A DNA stretch of 19,032 nucleotides from positions 1-19,032 of the forward strand of contig PBLM01000051.1 in the NCBI GenBank assembly GCA_002721775.1, in the 5' to 3' direction. The stretch's first letter is position 1; every line of letters begins with the position of its first letter. The notes under the pieces are model-generated. The model was not told the origin of the DNA and did not search any database. It saw nothing but the letters and a program-made list of their open reading frames with translations. Position numbers and translations under genes: made by a program. This document shows positions 1-7,228 of this stretch, in pieces. Origin of the DNA: Rhodospirillaceae bacterium. GTDB taxonomy: Bacteria; Pseudomonadota; Alphaproteobacteria; Puniceispirillales; Puniceispirillaceae.

Positions 1-1
1 A

Positions 2-1111
2 AACGGGGATATCCACACGTTTTTTGATAAGATGGTGAATGGCATGATTGAACGGGGATATGATGCCGAATTTGCGCAGCGTTGTTTTAAACAAATTGAA
101 GGGTTTGGCACATATGGATTTCCAGAATCGCATGCCGCCAGTTTTGCACTGCTAGTTTATGCCTCAGCCTGGTTGAAATGCCATTATCCTGAGGTGTTTA
201 CATGTGCCCTGTTAAATGCCCAGCCAATGGGATTTTACAGCCCCGCACAGCTTATTGCTGATGCGCAGCGCAACGGGGTAGAGGTGCGGCCTGTTGATAT
301 TAACTATTCGGCATGGGACTCAACTCTTGAACTCGTCCCTCAGGCCCGTCATGCGCTGCGTTTGGGTTTGCGTCTAGTCAAAGGGTTGAATGCCATAGAA
401 GCAGCGCGGATAACGGCCTGCCGTAGCGAGAGTTATCAGTCTGTTGAGGATATTATTACTAGGTCAGATATCTCTGCAAAGACAATTGAGCTGATTGCAG
501 CCGCAGATGGGCTGCGCTCATTAGGGTTGAACGCACGACAAGGGTTCTGGCAGGCCCGTAAACAGGGTCGTCTACAAATGAATAAGCTACCTTTATTTGC
601 GCAAGCAGACAACCGGACCAAAATTATAAAACAGGATGATGACAGCTATCTGAAACTGCCGCCCAGCTTGTTTGGTGAACAGATTGTGCAGGATTATACA
701 GCAACAGGCCTCTCCTTAAAAGGGCATCCGGTAGACAGTCTGAAGGCCTGGTTTGAAAAAGACAGATGGCAGGGCTGCTCTGCGATTGACGAGGCGCCAA
801 ATGGGCGGCGTTTGCGCCTTATTGGGCTTGTTACTATGCGTCAGCGTCCTGGTACAGCGAAAGGCACAGTGTTTGTTACTATTGAAGACAGTCTGTTATC
901 TGTGAATGTAATTGTCTGGCCGCATATTGTTGAACGGGACAGAACAGCCCTGCTTGGGGCGCATCTGATGGGGGTGTATGGCCGTTTACAGCGGCAGGGA
1001 TCGATCACTCACTTCATTGCTGAATCTGTACACAATTGTGATTCTTATCTGGGTTTTTTACACGCCAGTGACCAACAGTTCCCCCGCTTGAAAAGCCGTG
1101 ATTTTCACTAG
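2..1111 (+). CDS. dnaE2: Error-prone DNA polymerase DnaE2 (ImuC), C-terminal part
   Basis: This is the last 369 residues of a C-family DNA polymerase. The frame is open from base 2, so the gene starts outside the window and the polymerase active site is not visible. The block GFGTYGFPESHAASFALLVY followed by SAWLKCHYPEVF and LLNAQPMGFYSPAQ is typical of DnaE2 rather than the replicative DnaE1. It is followed by a helix-hairpin-helix region (GLRLVKGL, about residue 122) and an OB-fold beginning near RLIGLVTMRQRPGT (about residue 272). The short tail ending SRDFH is also usual for DnaE2. In the family, DnaE2 works with ImuA/ImuB in SOS-induced translesion synthesis and mutagenesis. Those partners would be expected upstream, off the window. 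The gene converges on the carboxypeptidase gene with 19 bases between the stops, and I see no convincing terminator there. Confidence 0.9.
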   Translation, partial: NGDIHTFFDKMVNGMIERGYDAEFAQRCFKQIEGFGTYGFPESHAASFALLVYASAWLKCHYPEVFTCALLNAQPMGFYSPAQLIADAQRNGVEVRPVDINYSAWDSTLELVPQARHALRLGLRLVKGLNAIEAARITACRSESYQSVEDIITRSDISAKTIELIAAADGLRSLGLNARQGFWQARKQGRLQMNKLPLFAQADNRTKIIKQDDDSYLKLPPSLFGEQIVQDYTATGLSLKGHPVDSLKAWFEKDRWQGCSAIDEAPNGRRLRLIGLVTMRQRPGTAKGTVFVTIEDSLLSVNVIVWPHIVERDRTALLGAHLMGVYGRLQRQGSITHFIAESVHNCDSYLGFLHASDQQFPRLKSRDFH

Positions 1112-1130
1112 GTGTTAAAGCTGGATTATC

Positions 1131-2393
1131 TTATCCGGCATCCGTGACAGATACAGGCAGGGCGATACAGGCTGAGCCCGCGGATAATAAGGCTGCACAA
1201 GCTGCCCTAGCCTGGTTTTTGTCTAGGTTACGGAACCGTACACGCCATAATGGCAATCCGCCTCTGGTGACAACAGACAGCTCAGCTGGCGTTAAATTCA
1301 GCTCATTACGTGCGGTTCGGCGGGCCTTAATCGCAGCCTTGTGCGCGGATACGCGCCTTGTGAAGCTGCCAACTTGAATAGACCAGAGTGGCGGCGGCAC
1401 AGATACTTGCCGGGACATGGTATTTACTGAATGAGCCGGGGATATGGTTTCATCTCGCACTAAAGGCCTTGTGGCAATCTGAAGGTCATTAGTCACAGAT
1501 GGTTTCTGGTACTCTGGCCGCAGATTCGCTGCCAGAAGGTTGTCTGGCCTTGATGAGGGAGTTGCAGGCAGAGGGGTTGATTTTACCTGAACAGGCTTGA
1601 TTCGTTTGAACTGACGGTTGAGTAAACTGATCATATGCTTATCACGGCTTTTACCGGTTTTGCCGCCAAAGACTACTCCGACCAGACGCACACCGTTTCG
1701 CTCTGTTGTGGCAACAAGATTAAAGCCGGAGGCATTAATATACCCTGTTTTAATGCCATCTGTGCCTTTGAATTGGGTCAGCAACTTATTGTGATTTCTG
1801 AATTTACGCCCGTTCCAGTTAAAGCTGGTGTTATTGAAATATTTAAAATATTGCGGAAAGTTACGACGAATGGCGATCCCAAGGCGCGCCATATCACGCG
1901 CAGTGCTAAGTTGTGCCTGGTTAGGCAGACCAGAGGCATTTTTAAAAATCGTGCGTTTCATGCCAATGGCTTTAGCCTTGCGGGTCATTTTCTTGGCAAA
2001 ATTACGTTCAGAGCCCCCCAGATGTTCCGAGACAACAGTTGCCACGTCATTTGCTGACTTTGTAACCAGCGCCAGAATAGCATTCTCAACGGTAATGGTC
2101 TGACCAGGCTTCAAATAAAGCTTTGAAGGCGATCTGCTAGCCGCAACCTTGCTGACTGTCATGCGAGTGTTGATACTTACCCGTCTGTTCTGCAGGGCTT
2201 CAAACAGAAGATATAGGGTCATGATTTTGGTCAATGACGCAGGAAAAAGCTGTTTGTCAGCATTTCGGGAATACAGAACCCGACCGCTAGATTCTTCCAC
2301 AACAATAGAGGCATATTTTGGGTTGGCCTTAGCTGGCAAGCTAGCTAGTAGGCTAAGGCTGAAGACAATAAAGGCCGTAAATATATACTGCAT
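1131..2393 (-). CDS. Exported D-alanyl-D-alanine carboxypeptidase (peptidase S11) with C-terminal SPOR domain
   Basis: This is a 420-residue low-molecular-weight penicillin-binding protein that trims the terminal D-Ala from peptidoglycan stem peptides in the periplasm. A signal peptide occupies about residues 1-23 (hydrophobic core, then AKA before Asn). The three active-site motifs are all present: SLTK with nucleophile Ser53 and Lys56, SAN at 113-115, and KTG at 215-217. A Pro/Ser-rich linker (about 267-333) leads to a SPOR domain at about 336-409 (starting WSIQVGSF), which in this family binds denuded glycan at the division septum. The frame stays open for 53 codons upstream, but the Met at 2393 is preferred because it directly begins the signal peptide and has GGAAGG five bases upstream. 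It is divergent from clpS and convergent with dnaE2. The usual PBP5 C-terminal amphipathic anchor is not evident; the SPOR domain occupies that end. Confidence 0.9.
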   Translation of the reverse strand: MQYIFTAFIVFSLSLLASLPAKANPKYASIVVEESSGRVLYSRNADKQLFPASLTKIMTLYLLFEALQNRRVSINTRMTVSKVAASRSPSKLYLKPGQTITVENAILALVTKSANDVATVVSEHLGGSERNFAKKMTRKAKAIGMKRTIFKNASGLPNQAQLSTARDMARLGIAIRRNFPQYFKYFNNTSFNWNGRKFRNHNKLLTQFKGTDGIKTGYINASGFNLVATTERNGVRLVGVVFGGKTGKSRDKHMISLLNRQFKRIKPVQVKSTPLPATPSSRPDNLLAANLRPEYQKPSVTNDLQIATRPLVRDETISPAHSVNTMSRQVSVPPPLWSIQVGSFTRRVSAHKAAIKARRTARNELNLTPAELSVVTRGGLPLWRVRFRNLDKNQARAACAALLSAGSACIALPVSVTDAG

Positions 2394-2663
2394 CACCGCC
2401 TTCCAAAACGAAATTCGGGCTAGTGGGGTCGCGATGCGCTGACCTATATCTAGTAGCGAGCAGTTCATTACGATCTTAACCATACTATATCTCGTAACAG
2501 AAACAAGTGATAGCTGGTTTAAGCGATGGTAAAAAGGTAGAATTGACATCACGATGCGGATTTTTCGAGCTTTATGGCTTCAATTATTCAATTTAAGTGC
2601 CAATATAGTAAGTAAGGCGTCAAAAATGTTAGTGATGAGATAGAGTCGAAGAGTTAAACCAAA
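2394..2663. other. Divergent intergenic region between the carboxypeptidase gene and clpS
   Basis: These 270 bases must carry the promoters of both neighbours. I see no RNA gene or convincing ORF here. The 8-base word CTATATCT occurs twice (2444-2451 and 2485-2492), 41 bases apart. Read on the minus strand, each copy contains a possible -10 box (TATAGG and TATAGT), but no good -35 box is correctly spaced from either. For clpS, TATAGT at 2604-2609 is a possible -10 box, again without a clear -35. No single promoter can be called with confidence. Confidence 0.4.
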
Positions 2664-2990
2664 ATGAGCAAAGATAACTGGTCTGAAGGTGATGATGTGA
2701 ATGGCGGAGTTCTTCTCGAAAAGAAAGAGAAGACAGAAAAGCCATCGCTGTATCGTGTTATTATGCTAAATGACGACTACACACCCATGGAATTTGTGGT
2801 GCTCGTCCTTCAGCGCTTTTTTGGACATAATCATGAAGCAGCGCAGCAGATCATGTTGCATGTTCATCAGCGCGGCGTCGGTATTTGCGGCGTTTATACT
2901 TTTGAGGTTGCTGAGGCAAAGGCCAGTCAAGTGATGAATTTTGCCCGGCAGAATGAACACCCTTTGCAATTGCAGTTAGAAAAGGAGTAG
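2664..2990 (+). CDS. clpS: ATP-dependent Clp protease adaptor ClpS
   Basis: This is a 108-residue adaptor that recognises N-terminal destabilising residues (Leu, Phe, Tyr, Trp) and hands the proteins to ClpA-ClpP. After an unstructured N-terminal arm of about 27 residues, the core shows the binding-pocket sequence [11 protein letters not shown], with Asn36, Asp37, Thr40 and the gatekeeper Met42. His68 lies in MLHVHQRG, and the block [12 protein letters not shown] follows. These line up with N34, D35, T38, M40 and H66 of the E. coli protein at a constant offset of two. The start is supported by a weak GAAGAG about ten bases upstream. It is followed seven bases later by clpA, so the two almost certainly form one transcript. 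Alphaproteobacteria often have a second ClpS paralogue; the clpA linkage here suggests this is the main one. Confidence 0.97.
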   Translation: MSKDNWSEGDDVNGGVLLEKKEKTEKPSLYRVIMLNDDYTPMEFVVLVLQRFFGHNHEAAQQIMLHVHQRGVGICGVYTFEVAEAKASQVMNFARQNEHPLQLQLEKE

Positions 2991-2997
2991 CTGGAGC

Positions 2998-5328
2998 ATG
3001 TTGTCCCCAGATCTTGAAGAGACGCTGCGGCGCGCATTGTCAATAGCTGGTGAGCGTTCACACGAATTTGCAACGCTTGAGCATCTTTTACTTGCTTTGA
3101 TAGATGATGAAGATGCGATTGAGGTTTTACAAGGCTGCAAAGTTGAGATCAGTCAGCTACGCGATCTTTTGGTTAATCATATTGAAGATGAGCTATCGTC
3201 TATTGTGAATCCATCTGACAATCTTGAAGTGCAGCCAACAGCGGGTTTCCAGCGTGTTGTTCAGCGAGCCATTATCCACACCCAGTCTTCTGGCCGTGGT
3301 GCTGCAACAGGAGCAAATATCTTGATCGCCATGTATTCTGAGCGTGAAAGTTATGCTGTATGGTTCTTGAACTCATTAAATATGTCGCGACTTGATGCGG
3401 TTAGTTATGTTAGCCATGGGAATGGAGAGCCTGCGCAAGGTGTTGAACAGACTAATAACCACGGAAAGGATGGTGAAGCTATCAAGTCTGACGCCTTGTC
3501 TGAATATGCTGTTGATCTGATAGCAAAAGCCAGAAATGGGCGTGTTGATCCTCTTGTTGGCAGAGATAAAGAAGTGGATAGAACAATCCAGGTCCTGTGC
3601 CGGCGTACCAAAAACAACCCGTTATATGTGGGCGACCCGGGTGTTGGTAAAACAGCCATCGCTGAAGGGCTTGCTCTGCGGGTGGTTCAGGGGACAGTTC
3701 CAGATGTGTTGAAATCAGCAGTGATATATGCGCTGGATATGGGCCAGCTGCTGGCTGGAACGCGCTATCGCGGCGATTTCGAAGAACGGCTGAAAGCGGT
3801 TATGAAACAGGTTGAACAAGACGATAACGCGATCCTGTTTATCGATGAAATTCATACGATTATTGGCGCAGGGGCCACTTCAGGGGGTGCTATGGATGCC
3901 TCTAATCTCTTAAAGCCTGCCCTGCAGACAGGAGGGCTGCGCTGCATCGGGTCAACGACCTACAAAGAATTCAGAACTTATTTTGAGAAAGATCGAGCTT
4001 TGGCCCGCAGGTTTCAGAAAATTGATATCATTGAGCCATCTGTGCCAGACAGTATACGCATTCTGCAGGGGCTGAAACAGCGTTATGAAGAGCACCACGG
4101 GATCCGATTTACCAGCGCAGCTTTGAAACAGGCTGTTGAGTTGTCAGCACGTTATATAAATGATCGTAAATTACCGGATAAGGCCATCGATGTGATTGAT
4201 GAGGCAGCAGCGGCGCAGAATTTACTGCCACCATCACGGCGCCGGCGGGTGATAGGGCAGAAAGAAATTGAAGTAACAATTGCATCTATTGCACGGATTC
4301 CGTCAAAACAGGTCAGCCGTGATGATAAGAGTGCTTTAAAGACACTTGAAACAGACCTGCAGAGGATGGTGTTTGGTCAAGATCAGGCCTTATCAGCTCT
4401 TGCGTCTGCTATTAAATTGTCGCGTGCGGGCTTGCGTGAACCTGAAAAACCGATTGGCAATTATTTGTTTTCTGGGCCAACAGGTGTAGGTAAGACAGAA
4501 GCAGCTCGACAATTGTCTGAAATATTAGGTGTGAAGCTTATCCGTTTCGATATGTCCGAATATATGGAACGACATACGGTCAGCCGACTTATCGGTGCCC
4601 CTCCAGGATATGTTGGTTTTGATCAGGGTGGCCTCTTAACTGATGCTGTTGACCAGACGCCTCATGCTGTTTTGCTACTTGATGAGATTGAAAAAGCGCA
4701 TCCTGACTTATTTAATATTCTGCTGCAGGTTATGGACCATGGGAGCCTGACAGACAGTAACGGTAAATCAGTAGATTTCCGCAATGTTATTCTGATTATG
4801 ACAACAAATGCTGGTGCGGCAGAAATGGCAAAACAGCAAATTGGATTTGGCCGCGGTCAAAAGCTCGAAGCTGGAACAGAAGCTATTGAAAAAGCCTTCA
4901 CGCCTGAATTCAGAAATCGGCTCGATGCAGTAATACCGTTCGCTACCCTGGCAATAGATGTTGTGCGAAAAGTTGTTGATAAATTTGTGATGCAGCTTGA
5001 AGCTCAGCTCAGCGATCGGCAAGTTGATATCGTTCTTGATGATAAGGCACGTAACTGGTTGGCTACACGGGGCTATGACAAGGCTTACGGTGCGCGCCCA
5101 TTAGCGCGGCTAGTTCAAGAAAAGATCAAAAAGCCGCTCGCTGATCATCTGCTGTTTGGCGATTTAGAGCACGGTGGTGTCGTTGAGGTCACAGTCATTG
5201 ATAATGAATTGGCTGTTACTGTTGCTGCACTGCGCGCACAACAGACAGACAAAAATTCTGCTAAAAAGGTAAAATTAGAGACAACAAAACGCAGACCGCG
5301 AGGTAAGAAAAGCCTAAGTAAAGTTTAA
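2998..5328 (+). CDS. clpA: ATP-dependent Clp protease ATP-binding subunit ClpA
   Basis: This is a 776-residue AAA+ unfoldase that threads substrates into the ClpP peptidase. The N-domain (about 1-145) holds two Clp repeats and is the docking site for ClpS. The first AAA+ module has Walker A GDPGVGKT at 212-219 and Walker B ILFIDE at 279-284. The second has GPTGVGKT at 493-500 and VLLLDE at 558-563, with the FRNRLD segment near 638-643. The ClpP-binding loop is IGF at 615-617, where E. coli ClpA has IGL. There is no long coiled-coil middle domain, which separates it from ClpB and ClpC. AGGAG at the end of clpS, ten bases upstream, serves as ribosome binding site. The final 25 or so residues are unusually lysine- and arginine-rich. 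The stop overlaps the stop of the convergent acyltransferase gene by three bases. Confidence 0.97.
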   Translation: MLSPDLEETLRRALSIAGERSHEFATLEHLLLALIDDEDAIEVLQGCKVEISQLRDLLVNHIEDELSSIVNPSDNLEVQPTAGFQRVVQRAIIHTQSSGRGAATGANILIAMYSERESYAVWFLNSLNMSRLDAVSYVSHGNGEPAQGVEQTNNHGKDGEAIKSDALSEYAVDLIAKARNGRVDPLVGRDKEVDRTIQVLCRRTKNNPLYVGDPGVGKTAIAEGLALRVVQGTVPDVLKSAVIYALDMGQLLAGTRYRGDFEERLKAVMKQVEQDDNAILFIDEIHTIIGAGATSGGAMDASNLLKPALQTGGLRCIGSTTYKEFRTYFEKDRALARRFQKIDIIEPSVPDSIRILQGLKQRYEEHHGIRFTSAALKQAVELSARYINDRKLPDKAIDVIDEAAAAQNLLPPSRRRRVIGQKEIEVTIASIARIPSKQVSRDDKSALKTLETDLQRMVFGQDQALSALASAIKLSRAGLREPEKPIGNYLFSGPTGVGKTEAARQLSEILGVKLIRFDMSEYMERHTVSRLIGAPPGYVGFDQGGLLTDAVDQTPHAVLLLDEIEKAHPDLFNILLQVMDHGSLTDSNGKSVDFRNVILIMTTNAGAAEMAKQQIGFGRGQKLEAGTEAIEKAFTPEFRNRLDAVIPFATLAIDVVRKVVDKFVMQLEAQLSDRQVDIVLDDKARNWLATRGYDKAYGARPLARLVQEKIKKPLADHLLFGDLEHGGVVEVTVIDNELAVTVAALRAQQTDKNSAKKVKLETTKRRPRGKKSLSKV

Positions 5329-6494
5329 CCTGCTATATTGTCGCTGCGGTAAGGGCTGATTTCGTCGATGGAGCGGGCGTCTTCCTCAATAGCGGCCTGC
5401 TCTTGACGCAAAAAATGGCTGACCGCTTCTGAAAACTGTGAATTAGCCAGCCAATGTGCTGAATATGTATAGACCGGCAAATAGCCTCTTTGCACTTTAT
5501 GCAGACCCTGAGCGCCAGCTTCAACTCTGGCCAAGTTGTTTCTGATGGCAAAATCAATCGCCTGATAGTAACAGGTCTCAAAATGCAGATTGGGAATATG
5601 TTCAACACATCCCCAATTCCGGCCAAAAAGCGAATCCTGTCCGATAAAATTAAGTGCGCCAGCGATAAACTGCCCATCTTTTTCGGCTAAGACCAATAAA
5701 ATCTGTTCTGACATCTGTGTGCCAATTTGGTGGAAAAAGCTTTCTGTGAGATAAGCACCTCCCCATTTTTTTTCAATTGTAGAGAGGTAAAACTGATAAA
5801 AATTATCCCAGTGTCCTGGCTGAATATCTATACCAGTAAGCTGGTGAAATATGATGTCTCGCTGATAAAGGCTCTGTCGTTCCTTCCGTATCGTCTTTCG
5901 TTTACGTGATGACAGGCTGGCCAGAAAATCTTTAAAACAGTTATAGTTGTTATTTTGCCAGTGAAACTGAACGCCGGTTCTGATCATCCAGCCTTTATCT
6001 TTCAAAATATTATGGTCGTCCTCTGTAATAAAATTCACATGGGCAGAAGAAATCTGATTATCTTTTGCTATCGTCTCTAACGCACTCAGCAGGCTGTGTG
6101 CTATTTCAGGCTGACGGTTTTCATATAAAAGACGAGGACCCGGTACAGGTGTGAATGGGACGGCACATAACAATTTTGGATAATAGCGTCCACCAGCGCG
6201 CTCAAACGCATTAGCCCAGCTATGATCAAAAACATATTCACCATAAGAATGATGCTTTACATAGGCGGGCAGAGCACCCAGCAGCAGACCAGACTTGTTA
6301 TCCCTGGCTGCTAAATATAGCGCATCCCACCCGGTCTGACCGCCAACAGAACCACTATCTTCCAATGCTTTGAGAAACGCATAGGAGAGAAAGGGGTGGT
6401 TGGTTGGGTTCAGCCTGTTCCATTCATCAGCTGTGAACGCAGACAGCGTTGCATGGGCTGATATATTAACTTTAATTTTAGTCATGTCATACAT
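5325..6494 (-). CDS. COG3146 / DUF482 family GNAT-fold protein (FemAB-like, putative peptidoglycan biosynthesis)
   Basis: This 389-residue protein matches the family annotated as GNAT-fold or 'peptidogalycan biosynthesis' proteins (COG3146). Recognisable blocks are HPFLSYAFLKALEDSGSVGG (33-52), HSYGEYVFDHSWANAFERAG (82-101), AVPFTPVPGPRLL (111-123) and EAGAQGLHKVQRGY (325-338). The family resembles the FemAB aminoacyltransferases and is probably cytoplasmic, with no signal peptide or membrane segment here. The true substrate is not established, so the cell-wall role is only a family label. Two start codons are possible, at 6494 and 6485; neither has a good ribosome binding site, and a hairpin sits just upstream. 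The gene lies 109 bases downstream of the ridA-like gene on the same strand and may be cotranscribed with it. Confidence 0.85.
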   Translation of the reverse strand: MYDMTKIKVNISAHATLSAFTADEWNRLNPTNHPFLSYAFLKALEDSGSVGGQTGWDALYLAARDNKSGLLLGALPAYVKHHSYGEYVFDHSWANAFERAGGRYYPKLLCAVPFTPVPGPRLLYENRQPEIAHSLLSALETIAKDNQISSAHVNFITEDDHNILKDKGWMIRTGVQFHWQNNNYNCFKDFLASLSSRKRKTIRKERQSLYQRDIIFHQLTGIDIQPGHWDNFYQFYLSTIEKKWGGAYLTESFFHQIGTQMSEQILLVLAEKDGQFIAGALNFIGQDSLFGRNWGCVEHIPNLHFETCYYQAIDFAIRNNLARVEAGAQGLHKVQRGYLPVYTYSAHWLANSQFSEAVSHFLRQEQAAIEEDARSIDEISPYRSDNIAG

Positions 6495-6506
6495 GTAATA
6501 AATATG

Positions 6507-6531
6507 GCCTTGCTAGTTGAACCGGCAAGGC
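6507..6531 (-). other. Hairpin immediately upstream of the COG3146 gene
   Basis: GCCTTGC (6507-6513) and GCAAGGC (6525-6531) are perfect 7-base arms around an 11-base loop. On the minus transcript the stem ends 12 bases before the first possible start codon of the acyltransferase and buries an AAGG sequence. What follows it is A/T-rich without a real U-run, so it looks only partly like a terminator for ridA. It could instead affect translation of the gene that follows. Confidence 0.4.
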
Positions 6532-6603
6532 ATGTTTACGTCATATCTCCTGCATGTTTTGTGGTGAGGTTTGCAAGAATTGCGCACAGTTATAGGAACG
6601 GAG

Positions 6604-7071
6604 TCAGTCGATCAAAAATGTGCCTTCTACTTCAACACATGTTCCGCGTGGAAGGGTATTTGAACCCACAGCAAACCGAGCATGACGGCCAGCGTCACCA
6701 AACACTTCAACCATAAGATCTGATGCACCGTTGATTACCTCTGGCTGGTCAGTGAACTCTTCTGTGCAGGCGACAAAACCTCCCAACTTTACCACTTGTT
6801 TTACCCGGCCGAGGTCACCCCCACACGCTGCACTCAACTGGGAAAGAAGATTGATAGCACATTGTCTTGCTTGCTCGGTGGCCTGTTGGGTTGTGACATC
6901 TTTACCGACATGTCCTGTGATAGACATTTTACCATCAACAAGAGGTAGTTGTCCTGAGATAAAAACCATGTTGCCAGCAACGACATAGGGTACATAATTG
7001 GCCGCTGGTGCGGGGGCATCAGGCAAAGTGATGCCCAGTCGTTTTAAATTATCAACTGCGGGTGATGTCAT
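6604..7071 (-). CDS. RidA family protein (YjgF/YER057c/UK114 type)
   Basis: This 155-residue protein belongs to the RidA superfamily, trimeric enzymes that hydrolyse reactive enamine/imine intermediates formed by PLP enzymes such as threonine dehydratase. It is longer than E. coli RidA (128 residues) because of an N-terminal extension, and matches a longer alphaproteobacterial subgroup. Visible landmarks are NMVFISGQLPL near residue 34 and VKLGGFVACTEEF near 94. The Arg of HARFAVG (Arg132) aligns with the substrate-binding Arg105 of E. coli RidA, so deaminase activity is plausible. A Met four codons further upstream (7083) is possible. I prefer 7071 because GGAG lies six bases before it, whereas the upstream Met has no ribosome binding site. 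It follows nrdJ on the same strand after 157 bases. Confidence 0.88.
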   Translation of the reverse strand: MTSPAVDNLKRLGITLPDAPAPAANYVPYVVAGNMVFISGQLPLVDGKMSITGHVGKDVTTQQATEQARQCAINLLSQLSAACGGDLGRVKQVVKLGGFVACTEEFTDQPEVINGASDLMVEVFGDAGRHARFAVGSNTLPRGTCVEVEGTFLID

Positions 7072-7172
7072 AGCAGGCTCCATTCAAATTCATTTAACAT
7101 CAAAAAGATACAGGTACAAACGCAGTTAAGGAAGTCTTTAACCGACAAAAAGTCTGCTTTAACTGCAGCAAG

Positions 7173-7194
7173 GCCCAGTCATGATTAACTGGGC
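7173..7194. terminator. Hairpin between nrdJ and ridA, possible terminator
   Basis: GCCCAGT (7173-7179) and ACTGGGC (7188-7194) form a perfect 7-base stem with an 8-base loop. It sits 34 bases beyond the nrdJ stop and would form in the nrdJ transcript. The T-rich run (with six consecutive T near 7205-7210) is on the plus-strand 3' side, so the classical terminator orientation faces away from nrdJ. A second, longer-range inverted repeat, GCAGTTAA at 7122-7129 and TTAACTGC at 7159-7166, lies just beyond. A role in ending or attenuating nrdJ transcription is likely but not proven. Confidence 0.4.
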
Positions 7195-7228
7195 TTGATT
7201 TCTGTTTTTTATGCAGTGTTTCAAGTTT

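Noticed and set aside
1112..1130. Terminator between dnaE2 and the carboxypeptidase gene
   Set aside because: Only a GGAT/ATCC stem of four base pairs is present, with no T-run.
1635..2103. Overlapping plus-strand open frames of 140 and 91 codons opposite the carboxypeptidase gene
   Set aside because: They lie wholly antisense to a gene with intact catalytic motifs, lack ribosome binding sites and resemble no family.
2394..2552. 53-codon in-frame N-terminal extension of the carboxypeptidase
   Set aside because: It would bury the signal peptide inside the protein, and a good ribosome binding site precedes the Met at 2393 instead.
2543..2576. TTGACA at 2543-2548 as a clpS promoter -35 box
   Set aside because: No -10 box lies at 16-18 bases; the nearest, TTTATG, is 22 bases away.
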